A stretch of 9,979 nt of DNA from Sphingobacteriales bacterium. Lineage in GTDB: Bacteria; Bacteroidota; Bacteroidia; Chitinophagales; Chitinophagaceae. The stretch is taken from contig CANHUD010000062.1 in NCBI GenBank assembly GCA_947463665.1, positions 1-9,979 on the forward strand, written 5' to 3'. The stretch's first letter is position 1, and each line of letters starts with the position of its first letter. Below are positions 1 through 6,412 of this stretch, piece after piece. The notes beneath the pieces are model-generated. The model ran no database searches, had not been told where the DNA came from, and saw only the letters and a program-made list of their open reading frames with translations. Position numbers and translations under genes: made by a program.

Positions 1-261
1 GAAAAGCAGCAGCTTGAACTGGTGGATGCCATTGCCTTTCCGAAAAAAGCAAAGCCTGAAATGGCTCAGGGAGTTTCCTTTTTCAATCTCATGCGCAACC
101 TCACGCTTACCGGATTTTACACATCCGAGATGGGGGTGAAGGATATCGGGTATATGGGAAATACACCCAACCAGTGGAACGGTGTGCCGGACGATGTACT
201 CAAACAATATGGACTCGCCTACAGCGAGAAAGAACTGAAAGAGTGCGTCAAATTTTCCTGA
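1..261 (+). CDS. Gluconate 2-dehydrogenase subunit 3 family protein, C-terminal part (5' end outside window)
   Basis: The reading frame is open from the first base and ends at TGA 259-261, giving 86 visible residues. The segment FFNLMRNLTLTGFYTSEMG (about visible residues 32-50), followed by a Gly/Asn/Pro-rich tail, is the C-terminal signature of the gluconate 2-dehydrogenase subunit 3 family. Known members are small, usually Tat-exported partners of GMC-type FAD oxidoreductases that oxidise sugars or polyols in the periplasm; the Tat signal would be outside the window. The Gfo/Idh/MocA oxidoreductase starts 37 bases downstream on the same strand, which suggests one transcript and a shared sugar-oxidation pathway. 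A GTG at 22 is only an internal codon. The family call rests on the motif alone. The substrate cannot be read from this fragment, and no GMC partner is visible here. Confidence 0.85.
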   Translation, partial: EKQQLELVDAIAFPKKAKPEMAQGVSFFNLMRNLTLTGFYTSEMGVKDIGYMGNTPNQWNGVPDDVLKQYGLAYSEKELKECVKFS

Positions 262-298
262 ATCTATTATCAACCATACACGAAATCAAGAACTCAAC

Positions 299-1738
299 AT
301 GCAAAACGCGACAAAGAAGAAAAAGTACGCGCGCAGGCAGTTCCTTCGGGATGCCTCGCTGGCAGCAGCCAGTTTCACGATCGTTCCCCGGCACGTATTG
401 GGAAAAGGTTACCAGGCACCCAGTGATACGCTGAACATCGCCGGTATCGGAGCAGGAGGAAAAGGAGAATCCGATCTGGCTGAATTCGCGAAAAGTCCGC
501 GGGCTAATATTGTCTGCTTCGCCGATGTGGACGATCGTATGATCAAAGGTTCTGTAAAGCGTTTCCCTAAAGCGAAGATCTATAAGGATTTCCGCGAGAT
601 GCTGGATAAAGAACACAAAAATATCGATGCAGTATCCGTATCTACTCCGGATAATACACACGCAGTAGCGGCCCTTCCTGCCATGCAGCTGGGTAAGCAT
701 GTATACGTTCAAAAGCCTTTGTCGCATGATATTTACGAAGCCCGTGTACTCACCGAGGCGGCTAAAAAATACAAGGTAGTAACCCAAATGGGTAACCAGG
801 GCGGTTCCGGCGACGGTGTGCGCCGTACTAAGGAACTGATTGATGCCGGCAAGATCGGTGATATTGTGAAGATCGACTGCTGGACCAATCGTCCGGTATG
901 GCCTCAGGGTTTGCCAACACCTACCGGCACCCATGAAATTCCCAAAGAGCTCGACTGGGATCTCTGGCTGGGCCCTGCCAGGAGAATGGATTTCCAACCG
1001 GATTATCTGCCCTTCAACTGGCGCGGCTGGTGGGCATTCGGAACCGGTTCACTGGGGGATATGGCCTGCCACATCATGGATCCTGTGTTCCGTTGTGCTC
1101 CGATCCTTTATCCGGAATCTGTAGAGGCAAGTGTTGCTACACTTTGGACCAAGATGTGGGATGATTCGCAGAATCCGGATTCCTGTCCGGCCTCCTCCAT
1201 CATTCACCTGACCTATCCGCGTACTGATGGAAAAGGAAAGATCAAGGTTTCCTGGTACGATGGCGGGCTGCTGCCCGAACGTCCGGATGAACTCGGACCG
1301 GAAGAGCCCTTCGGAAACTGGGATGGCGGTGTGTTGTTCCATGGAACCAAAGGAAAACTCCTGGCCGATTGTTATGGAGCAAAACCACGCCTGCTGCCTA
1401 CGTCTCGTATGGATAGAGAAGATATGCCGAAAGAAACCATCAAACGCGTACCTGAAGGGCATTATGTTCAGTGGGTCAACGCCTGTATAGAAGGTTATGG
1501 CAAAGGATTCACTTCCTCTCCGTTCGATTTCGCAGGTCCGTTCACTGAATCGATCCTCATCGGAAACCTGGCGCTGCGCGCTTTCCAGCTCAAGAATCCG
1601 AAACTGACCGGATGGAACGATAAATGGCTGGGTCGCAAGAAACTTCTCTGGGATGCCAAAAACCTGAAAGTGACCAATTTCGACGAAGCCAACCAGTGGG
1701 TAAAGCGCGAATACCGCGATGGATGGAAACTCGTTTAG
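299..1738 (+). CDS. Tat-exported Gfo/Idh/MocA family NAD(P)-dependent oxidoreductase
   Basis: This 479-residue protein opens with a twin-arginine signal: a lysine-rich start, ARRQFLRD at about residues 11-18, an Ala-rich stretch, and likely processing near residues 35-37. It should therefore act in the periplasm after folding with its cofactor. A Rossmann fold follows, with the glycine-rich loop GIGAGGKG (49-56), the acidic turn ADVDD (75-79) and STPDNTHA (115-122). The usual EKP motif reads QKP (138-140), keeping the lysine. The C-terminal domain has GDMACHIMD (253-261), including a histidine typical of the active site in this superfamily. Related enzymes oxidise or epimerise sugars; some (family GH109) cleave glycosides by an NAD-dependent route, so a hydrolytic role is possible. 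The start has no Shine-Dalgarno sequence but places the Tat motif correctly. It lies 37 bases after the gluconate dehydrogenase-type gene. The substrate is unknown. Confidence 0.93.
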   Translation: MQNATKKKKYARRQFLRDASLAAASFTIVPRHVLGKGYQAPSDTLNIAGIGAGGKGESDLAEFAKSPRANIVCFADVDDRMIKGSVKRFPKAKIYKDFREMLDKEHKNIDAVSVSTPDNTHAVAALPAMQLGKHVYVQKPLSHDIYEARVLTEAAKKYKVVTQMGNQGGSGDGVRRTKELIDAGKIGDIVKIDCWTNRPVWPQGLPTPTGTHEIPKELDWDLWLGPARRMDFQPDYLPFNWRGWWAFGTGSLGDMACHIMDPVFRCAPILYPESVEASVATLWTKMWDDSQNPDSCPASSIIHLTYPRTDGKGKIKVSWYDGGLLPERPDELGPEEPFGNWDGGVLFHGTKGKLLADCYGAKPRLLPTSRMDREDMPKETIKRVPEGHYVQWVNACIEGYGKGFTSSPFDFAGPFTESILIGNLALRAFQLKNPKLTGWNDKWLGRKKLLWDAKNLKVTNFDEANQWVKREYRDGWKLV

Positions 1739-1761
1739 GCATATCATTCATACAAATAATG

Positions 1762-1793
1762 AAAGGCGGATTCCAAAAGAGTCCGCCTTTTTT
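1762..1793 (+). terminator. Intrinsic terminator after the Gfo/Idh/MocA gene
   Basis: A perfect 9-bp stem pairs AAAGGCGGA (1762-1770) with TCCGCCTTT (1782-1790) around an 11-base loop, and a T run follows directly. It starts 23 bases after the stop at 1738, so it should end the sugar-oxidation transcript. The next gene's promoter begins only about 25 bases further on. Confidence 0.88.
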
Positions 1794-1815
1794 CATAGAA
1801 AATTATTCAATCCCT

Positions 1816-1823
1816 TATCTTTG
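1816..1823 (+). promoter_or_regulatory. Bacteroidota-type -7 promoter box (TATCTTTG)
   Basis: TATCTTTG is an exact match to the TAnnTTTG -7 box of Bacteroidota housekeeping promoters. It lies about 20 bases before the ATG at 1843, implying a leader of roughly 15 bases. No clear TTG is seen at the -33 position; only the T run of the preceding terminator lies there. This box gives the small membrane protein its own transcription start. Confidence 0.65.
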
Positions 1824-1842
1824 CATTGTTAACAATTCATCT

Positions 1843-2022
1843 ATGGACAAAAGGATATCGACCCTCATCTTCATTTACGTTTTGTATCTGATCACGGCTG
1901 TTTTCATGGTGCTGTCTACGCACGGGCAGAAAACAATGACCATGTTCCTCTTCGGTGGTGGTGGTATTCTTTTGCTGATCACGTTCTATCTGGTCTGGAT
2001 CCTTAGCGGTCGCAAAGGCTAG
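1843..2022 (+). CDS. Small two-helix membrane protein, 59 residues, function unknown
   Basis: The ATG at 1843 is chosen because a TATCTTTG box lies just upstream. The frame stays open further 5', but that extension would run through the terminator and back into the preceding gene. The product has two predicted membrane helices, about residues 8-24 and 33-54, joined by a short polar turn (STHGQKT). The second helix begins with a GGGG run (38-41), and the protein ends in a basic tail (SGRKG). With Lys/Arg at both ends, a hairpin with both termini in the cytoplasm is likely. I do not recognise the family and assign no function. The stop TAG (2020-2022) overlaps the stop of the convergent transglutaminase-like gene within one CTAG, and no terminator is visible between them. 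Confidence 0.7.
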   Translation: MDKRISTLIFIYVLYLITAVFMVLSTHGQKTMTMFLFGGGGILLLITFYLVWILSGRKG

Positions 2023-2942
2023 AAAAGTTCAATCGCATATAGTTTCCCTTCTGTGTAGGGGCCGCCCGGATAAGTAGCGGTGTAATCTAGGTTTATCCAG
2101 TATTTGCCGTTTTCCCGGCGGTAATACAATCCGTGAGGTTTCGCTTCAGGAAAGAGTTCTGCTATGGCTTTCTTTACCTGTAAGAATCCCTGCTCATCTC
2201 CTCCGTAAAGCTCGGGGTATACATGGTCTTCAATAAGTACCACCCGTACCCTTGCTCCGATGGATTTCATCGATGCGATCATCAGGATGGTATGGTCATC
2301 ACAATCGCCTGCCAGTCCGTTCCCGATGCTTTCTGCAGCAGTGGCATAGTATTCAGCGGTTACCGGATCCGGAACATAGCTGAACTGCTGATTGATGCTT
2401 CTGAACAGCGACAGGTAACGCACCAGTGGACCATAAGATGAATAGGCTTCATTGAAGTAACGAGTAGATTCCCGAACAGAGAAATTTCGCACAACAGGAT
2501 CTACCGGATTGATTTTAGCGTTCAACTGGCGCATTACTTTTTCTGCTTTCGAATCAAACAGAAAAGATTGTAAGGTAGATAAGGACTGCATCGACAACAG
2601 TGGTGCTGTCTGAACTTTTCTGTCGCGCATGACACCTGCACGTTGGCCAATATTTCCCTTCGTTGCAGCCTTCGGTACGTACAGTATCACAAACGATGCC
2701 ATACATAATGAAACTGCCAGTGTGTAGGGCCTGGCAATAAGTATCAACTTTCTGGTTAGTAATAGAGAAAGGAGAATGGCTGTTGCATGTGTGGCATCCA
2801 GACCGGCGATCATCAATTCCGGGATCAACCGGTCGATCGCTGCAGCCAGTGGGAACACCGGCAGAACTGCCAGCAAACGCCAGCCATACGTTTTCACAGT
2901 CATACTCCTTCTCCTGGTTTTCAAAGGATATGGAAATTCCAT
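2019..2942 (-). CDS. Membrane-anchored transglutaminase-like cysteine protein
   Basis: The product has 307 residues. Two hydrophobic segments lie near the N-terminus (about 22-37 and 68-90), and a soluble domain follows. In that domain GDCDDHTIL carries the likely catalytic Cys214, EDHVYPELY carries His240, and YWINLDYTA carries Asp286. The order Cys-His-Asp with these contexts is the transglutaminase-like (papain-fold) triad. Bacterial members more often act as proteases, peptidases or amidases than as cross-linkers, so the substrate stays open. The domain probably faces the periplasm if the two helices form a hairpin with an outward C-terminus, but topology is uncertain. The start at 2942 fits a promoter ending near 2957. 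An alternative ATG at 2903 (294 residues) has a purine-rich GGAGAAGGAG just before it. The 129-residue gene lies upstream on the same strand, with a repeat between them. Confidence 0.85.
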   Translation of the reverse strand: MEFPYPLKTRRRSMTVKTYGWRLLAVLPVFPLAAAIDRLIPELMIAGLDATHATAILLSLLLTRKLILIARPYTLAVSLCMASFVILYVPKAATKGNIGQRAGVMRDRKVQTAPLLSMQSLSTLQSFLFDSKAEKVMRQLNAKINPVDPVVRNFSVRESTRYFNEAYSSYGPLVRYLSLFRSINQQFSYVPDPVTAEYYATAAESIGNGLAGDCDDHTILMIASMKSIGARVRVVLIEDHVYPELYGGDEQGFLQVKKAIAELFPEAKPHGLYYRRENGKYWINLDYTATYPGGPYTEGKLYAIELF

Positions 2943-2956
2943 CCGAATTTCCAGTA

Positions 2957-2987
2957 TGAAAGTACGCAGGCCGCTTTTACCGTCAAA
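2957..2987 (-). promoter_or_regulatory. Bacteroidota-type promoter for the transglutaminase-like gene
   Basis: Read on the minus strand, TTTG (2987-2984) is followed after exactly 19 bases by TACTTTCA (2964-2957). This is one mismatch from TAnnTTTG with the usual spacing. Transcription would begin near 2952, giving a leader of about 10 bases to the ATG at 2942 or about 49 bases to the ATG at 2903. The gene can thus be transcribed independently of the gene upstream. Confidence 0.55.
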
Positions 2988-3006
2988 CCATAAACAAGAA
3001 TAGATT

Positions 3007-3067
3007 TTAGAGATTAGAGAATAGAGATTAACTCTAATCTCTAACCTCTAATCTCTAACCTCTAATC
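3007..3067. repeat. Intergenic TTAGAGATTAGAG-type inverted and tandem repeat
   Basis: CTCTAATCTCTAAC (14 bases) occurs twice in tandem at 3032-3045 and 3046-3059, with a partial third copy, CTCTAATC, at 3060-3067. The exact complement TTAGAGATTAGAG (13 bases) lies at 3007-3019, with a degenerate copy ATAGAGATTA at 3021-3030. A 13-bp perfect hairpin can form with a loop of 12 or 26 bases, depending on which right-hand unit pairs. The repeat lies between two minus-strand genes and supplies the TAG stop (3062-3064) of the upstream one. It may be a dispersed genomic repeat or a weak terminator or mRNA-stabilising hairpin; neither is provable here. Confidence 0.85.
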
Positions 3068-3451
3068 ATTGCTTTCATCATCTTCCTCCAGATCATACCG
3101 TGCATTGAACGACGCCTCCCATGCCTCTGCCGCCTCATCACTCAATAATTCAATGATGTCGTGAATAGGATCTGTTTTTCGTTTCCATTCCACCAGTTCC
3201 TGGTCGGTGAAGCGGGAAACAAACAGACAATAATCTGTTTCCACATTCACCCGGATCAGGGAGATGGGCTCCTCTTTGTTTTCCTGAATCAAATAATAAA
3301 AACCTGGTTCTAACAACGCATACGCATACATACTCTCTCGGTTTATATCCAATAAATTGATCGCTGAAATGCCGGTATCCCCGGCGGGAAAATAATGGGT
3401 AGCTAATCTGTGCGAAGAATTCGAAAGTACGATTTCCCGGATTTTCAACAA
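3062..3451 (-). CDS. Acidic hypothetical protein, 129 residues, TTG start
   Basis: I do not recognise this protein. The reading frame has an in-frame TAG upstream (in the 3478-3486 area) and no ATG before residue 41. The start must therefore be TTG at 3451 or the adjacent TTG at 3448, or else a much shorter product begins at the ATG at 3331. The sequence is soluble, with no signal peptide or membrane helix. It contains a mixed beta-like region (about 41-80, with EPGFYYLIQ and ETDYCLFVSRF), a helical segment DPIHDIIELLSDEAAEAWEASF (about 93-114, written here as key residues Asp-Pro to Ser-Phe) and a strongly acidic tail (LEEDDESND). The stop lies in the intergenic repeat. It is divergent from parE, with a 162-base region between them. 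Orderly amino-acid usage and the lack of a competing frame support real coding. Confidence 0.65.
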   Translation of the reverse strand: MLKIREIVLSNSSHRLATHYFPAGDTGISAINLLDINRESMYAYALLEPGFYYLIQENKEEPISLIRVNVETDYCLFVSRFTDQELVEWKRKTDPIHDIIELLSDEAAEAWEASFNARYDLEEDDESND

Positions 3452-3546
3452 AGGTTTTTCCGCATTTCTGAACGGTGTTTTCTACATTAACATTTTTAAA
3501 GCGTTGATAATCAATGTATTAATATTTCGTTCACAGGTGTGGAAAA
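3442..3546. other. Cluster of DnaA-box-like 9-mers around an AT-rich stretch
   Basis: Compared with the DnaA-box consensus TTWTNCACA, the minus strand has a perfect match, TTTTCCACA (3546-3538). The plus strand has three one-mismatch copies: TTTTCAACA (3442-3450), TTTTCCGCA (3456-3464) and TTTTCTACA (3478-3486). A two-mismatch site, TTATCAACG, lies on the minus strand (3510-3502). Positions 3484-3530 between them are strongly AT-rich. This arrangement resembles a replication-origin or DnaA-regulated region. The first site overlaps the TTG start of the 129-residue gene, and one-mismatch sites are weak evidence individually. Confidence 0.35.
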
Positions 3547-3566
3547 CCATAAACAGGGGGGAACGG

Positions 3567-3596
3567 TTGAACGCGCTGCTTTTCCATGTAAATTCG
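3567..3596 (+). promoter_or_regulatory. Bacteroidota-type promoter of the parE operon
   Basis: TTG (3567-3569) is followed after exactly 19 bases by TAAATTCG (3589-3596), one mismatch from TAnnTTTG. Transcription would start near 3601, about 13 bases before the parE ATG at 3614. This position argues against the longer parE frame that begins at GTG 3539, because that start would lie upstream of the promoter. Confidence 0.6.
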
Positions 3597-3613
3597 CAGG
3601 CTTTTCAGAAACT

Positions 3614-5530
3614 ATGGCAAAAGAAAAAGAAACCCCTTCGTACGAGTATACGGAGGAATCGATCAAGAGTCTCGACTGGCGGGAACACATCCGCCTGCGG
3701 CCGGGTATGTACATCGGTAAGCTCGGAGATGGCAGCAGTCCGGACGATGGAATCTACGTACTGGTCAAAGAGGTACTGGATAACTGTATCGATGAACATA
3801 CCATGGGCTTTGGCCGTCAGGTAGACATCGAGATCAAAGACAATTCAGTGATGGTTCGCGACTATGGCCGGGGGATTCCGCTCGGGAAAGTGGTGGATGT
3901 GGTGAGTAAGATCAATACGGGTGCCAAGTACGACAGTCGTGCCTTCCAGAAAAGCGTGGGGCTCAACGGGGTGGGTACCAAAGCGGTTAACGCGCTGAGT
4001 ACCTGGTTCAAGGTTACTTCTTTCCGCGAAGGCAAGGAAAAAACAGCCGAGTTCGAAAAAGGGGTGCTGGTCAAAGAATACAAAGAAGCAAAATCAGACG
4101 GACAAAACGGTACGCTAGTCACCTTTCTGCCCGATAATACCGTATTCCGGAATTTCAAATTCATCCCGGAATACCTGGAAAACCAGATCTGGAATTACTG
4201 CTACCTGAATGCCGGTCTGATCATCAACTTCAACGGAAAAAAATTCGTGAGCAAGAACGGTCTGCACGACCTCCTCTCCCGTAAAACCAACGAAGATGAG
4301 ATCCGCTATCCGATCATCCACCTGAAAGGAGAGGACATCGAAATCGCCCTCACGCACAACAATGAATACGGCGAAGATATCTACAGCTTTGTGAACGGTC
4401 AGTACACCACTCAGGGCGGTACCCACGTGCAGGCCTTCCGGGAAGCGTATGTAAAGACCATCCGCGAGTTCTTCAAAAAAGATTACGATACGGCCGATAT
4501 CCGCCAGTCGATGGTGGCAGCAGTCTCCGTAAGGGTGCAGGAGCCGGTGTTTGAATCGCAGACCAAAACCAAACTGGGTTCCCAGTATGTATTTGAGGGC
4601 GGGCCTTCCATGAAGGCCTTTGTGGCCGATTTCCTGTTGCGGGAGCTTGACAATTTCCTGCATAAGAATTCGGCGGTGGCCGATGCGCTCAAAAGACGGA
4701 TCGAACAAAGCGAACGGGAACGGAAAGACATGGCGGGCATCAAAAAGCTCGCCAACGAACGAGCGAAAAAAGCCAATCTTCACAATCGAAAACTGCGCGA
4801 TTGCCGCCTGCACCTCAATGCAGAACCGCCTTCTCGCAACAAAGAAGAATACATCGCCAAACAATTGCAGACCACCATTTTCATTACGGAAGGGGATTCT
4901 GCCAGCGGATCGATCACCAAATCGCGGGATGTGGAAACACAGGCAGTGTTCAGTCTCCGGGGTAAACCGCTGAACTGCTACGGCCTGACTAAAAAAATCG
5001 TGTACGAAAACGAAGAGTTCAATCTGCTGCAGCATGCCCTCAATATCGAAGAAGGCATCGAATTCCTGCGCTATAACAACATTGTCATCGCCACGGATGC
5101 GGACGTTGATGGTATGCACATCCGCCTGCTGCTGATGACGTTCTTCCTGCAGTTTTTCCCGGATCTGGTGCGCGACGGGCACGTGTACATCCTCGAAACA
5201 CCGCTGTTCCGGGTGCGTAATAAACAGGAGACCATCTACTGTTACAACGAGCAGGAAAAACAGAAAGCAGTAAGGAAACTGGGCGAAAAAGCCGAGATCA
5301 CCCGTTTCAAGGGACTCGGTGAGATCAGTCCGGATGAATTCGGAAAATTCATCGGCACCGATATGCGCAAGCAGCCGGTGATCCTCGAACAGCATACACA
5401 TATCCAGCAGTTGCTGGAATATTACATGGGTAAGAACACACCTGAACGCCAGGATTTCATCGTGTCCAATCTCCGGGTTGAACAGGATGAAGTGGAAGGC
5501 GTGGCAGCAACGGCCGCAGTACCTGAATAA
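3614..5530 (+). CDS. parE: DNA topoisomerase IV subunit B (ParE), 638 residues
   Basis: ParE is the ATPase and TOPRIM subunit of topoisomerase IV, which decatenates daughter chromosomes and relaxes supercoils with ParC. The GHKL ATPase domain shows EVLDN (53-57, with the general-base Glu53), DYGRGIP (83-89) and GLNGVGTKAVNALS (116-129). The transducer domain carries QTKTKLGS (316-323, with the ATP-contacting lysine). The TOPRIM domain has EGDSASGSI (426-434), the metal-binding DADVDG (495-500) and RFKGLGE (564-570). EGDSASGS in place of the GyrB-like EGDSAGG, together with DADVDGMHIR, points to the Bacteroidota ParE branch. Pairing with a ParC-type A subunit in the same operon agrees. The length is normal for ParE, with no GyrB-type insertion. 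The ATG at 3614 is preferred over GTG 3539 because it follows the promoter and gives a conventional ParE N-terminus. The next gene starts 16 bases downstream. Confidence 0.96.
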   Translation: MAKEKETPSYEYTEESIKSLDWREHIRLRPGMYIGKLGDGSSPDDGIYVLVKEVLDNCIDEHTMGFGRQVDIEIKDNSVMVRDYGRGIPLGKVVDVVSKINTGAKYDSRAFQKSVGLNGVGTKAVNALSTWFKVTSFREGKEKTAEFEKGVLVKEYKEAKSDGQNGTLVTFLPDNTVFRNFKFIPEYLENQIWNYCYLNAGLIINFNGKKFVSKNGLHDLLSRKTNEDEIRYPIIHLKGEDIEIALTHNNEYGEDIYSFVNGQYTTQGGTHVQAFREAYVKTIREFFKKDYDTADIRQSMVAAVSVRVQEPVFESQTKTKLGSQYVFEGGPSMKAFVADFLLRELDNFLHKNSAVADALKRRIEQSERERKDMAGIKKLANERAKKANLHNRKLRDCRLHLNAEPPSRNKEEYIAKQLQTTIFITEGDSASGSITKSRDVETQAVFSLRGKPLNCYGLTKKIVYENEEFNLLQHALNIEEGIEFLRYNNIVIATDADVDGMHIRLLLMTFFLQFFPDLVRDGHVYILETPLFRVRNKQETIYCYNEQEKQKAVRKLGEKAEITRFKGLGEISPDEFGKFIGTDMRKQPVILEQHTHIQQLLEYYMGKNTPERQDFIVSNLRVEQDEVEGVAATAAVPE

Positions 5531-5546
5531 CGACCAAGCATATTAG

Positions 5547-6392
5547 ATGATCCATATCGTATTTAATTCGGCCGATGTGGCCGTACTGAAAAAAGCCATG
5601 GAACTGGAACCGTCGATGGCCGGTGAGGTAAAGGAGATCAAAGACGATTATGCCGTTGGTCCGATCACCGATCTGTTCACGCCGGAAGGACGAGCCGCAC
5701 GGAATGAGTGGTGGACGAATGTATTGCTGGGCGGCGATTACGAGGGCCATGTAGAAAAAGGAATCGTAAACGATGAGGCTGTTGTAGCCGAGCTGATAAC
5801 CGAAATGGATGCTAATCCCGAGGAAGTACTCTGGATATGGGCAGCCCAAAACAAACACGATGTATCCGGCTATTACTGGCTGGTGAGCCAGCTCAAGGCC
5901 TATGCCTCAAGGGTTTTCATCCTCTATCTGAACAACCTGCCGTTCATCAGCGATAAAGGCACAATCTTCTATCCGGAATGGTTACATGTGATCCCACCGA
6001 AAGAGTTTCTGAAAGCCCGTAAACTGGCCCGGCCGATTACGCTCTCAGAATTTGAAGTGGATCCCGATGAATGGAAACGCCTTGCTGCCGAACAGAAGCA
6101 TGTCCGCATCCTCGAAGGAGGGAAAAAACTGGGTCAGCATGGAGAAGATTTCTACGATGCAGATCTGAAGCGCTTTGTAACCGGCGAATGGCAGAAAGCC
6201 TCCCGTGTGATCAGCCAGTTCATCAGCAAAAACAAGCACACCACGGGTGATGCCTTTCTGCTCTGGCGATTGAAGACGCTGATAGAAAAGCAGGAAGTGG
6301 AAGCCAGAGGAGAACTCAAAGGAATGAAGGATTTTGACGTGAAAATACCCGGAGGCGAAGCCGCTTCCGCAGCAGAAACGACTACCGAATAA
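5547..6392 (+). CDS. DUF1835/DUF3658-type protein between parE and parC
   Basis: This 281-residue soluble protein begins MIHIVFNSADVAVLKKA and has DDYAVGPI (33-40) and then an aromatic region WWTNVLL (55-61). Those are hallmarks of the DUF1835 family. The C-terminal third has EWKRLAAEQKHVRIL (175-189) and TGDAFLLWRLKTLIEK (233-248), matching the DUF3658 pattern that often follows DUF1835. The last 15 residues are Ala/Thr/Glu-rich and look disordered. There is no signal peptide or membrane helix, so it should be cytoplasmic. The family has no established biochemical role that I can name. It lies 16 bases after parE and 20 bases before parC with no promoter or terminator in the gaps, so all three should be co-transcribed. 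No Shine-Dalgarno sequence precedes the ATG. A role linked to topoisomerase IV is inferred from position only. Confidence 0.87.
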   Translation: MIHIVFNSADVAVLKKAMELEPSMAGEVKEIKDDYAVGPITDLFTPEGRAARNEWWTNVLLGGDYEGHVEKGIVNDEAVVAELITEMDANPEEVLWIWAAQNKHDVSGYYWLVSQLKAYASRVFILYLNNLPFISDKGTIFYPEWLHVIPPKEFLKARKLARPITLSEFEVDPDEWKRLAAEQKHVRILEGGKKLGQHGEDFYDADLKRFVTGEWQKASRVISQFISKNKHTTGDAFLLWRLKTLIEKQEVEARGELKGMKDFDVKIPGGEAASAAETTTE

Positions 6393-6412
6393 CCGATAAA
6401 CAGCGAGAAACC

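Noticed and set aside
248..997. A 249-codon minus-strand open frame across the Gfo/Idh/MocA gene
   Set aside because: It overlaps the well-supported Tat-signal oxidoreductase and the end of the gene before it. The translation shows no family motif.
1624..1842. Upstream extension of the 59-residue gene's open frame
   Set aside because: It would run through the end of the oxidoreductase gene, its terminator and the TATCTTTG promoter, so the ATG at 1843 is preferred.
3007..3067. Possible CRISPR array
   Set aside because: The units are tandem 14-mers with no spacers and an inverted copy; no Cas gene is present.
3539..3613. N-terminal extension of parE from GTG 3539 (25 extra residues)
   Set aside because: The likely promoter (3567-3596) lies inside this stretch. 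The extension has no known ParE feature, and the ATG at 3614 gives the usual N-terminus.
4115..5401. A 428-codon open frame on the minus strand inside parE
   Set aside because: It is fully antisense to a gene with intact ATPase and TOPRIM motifs. Its translation has no recognisable motif and a Phe/His/Val-rich composition typical of a codon-bias shadow.
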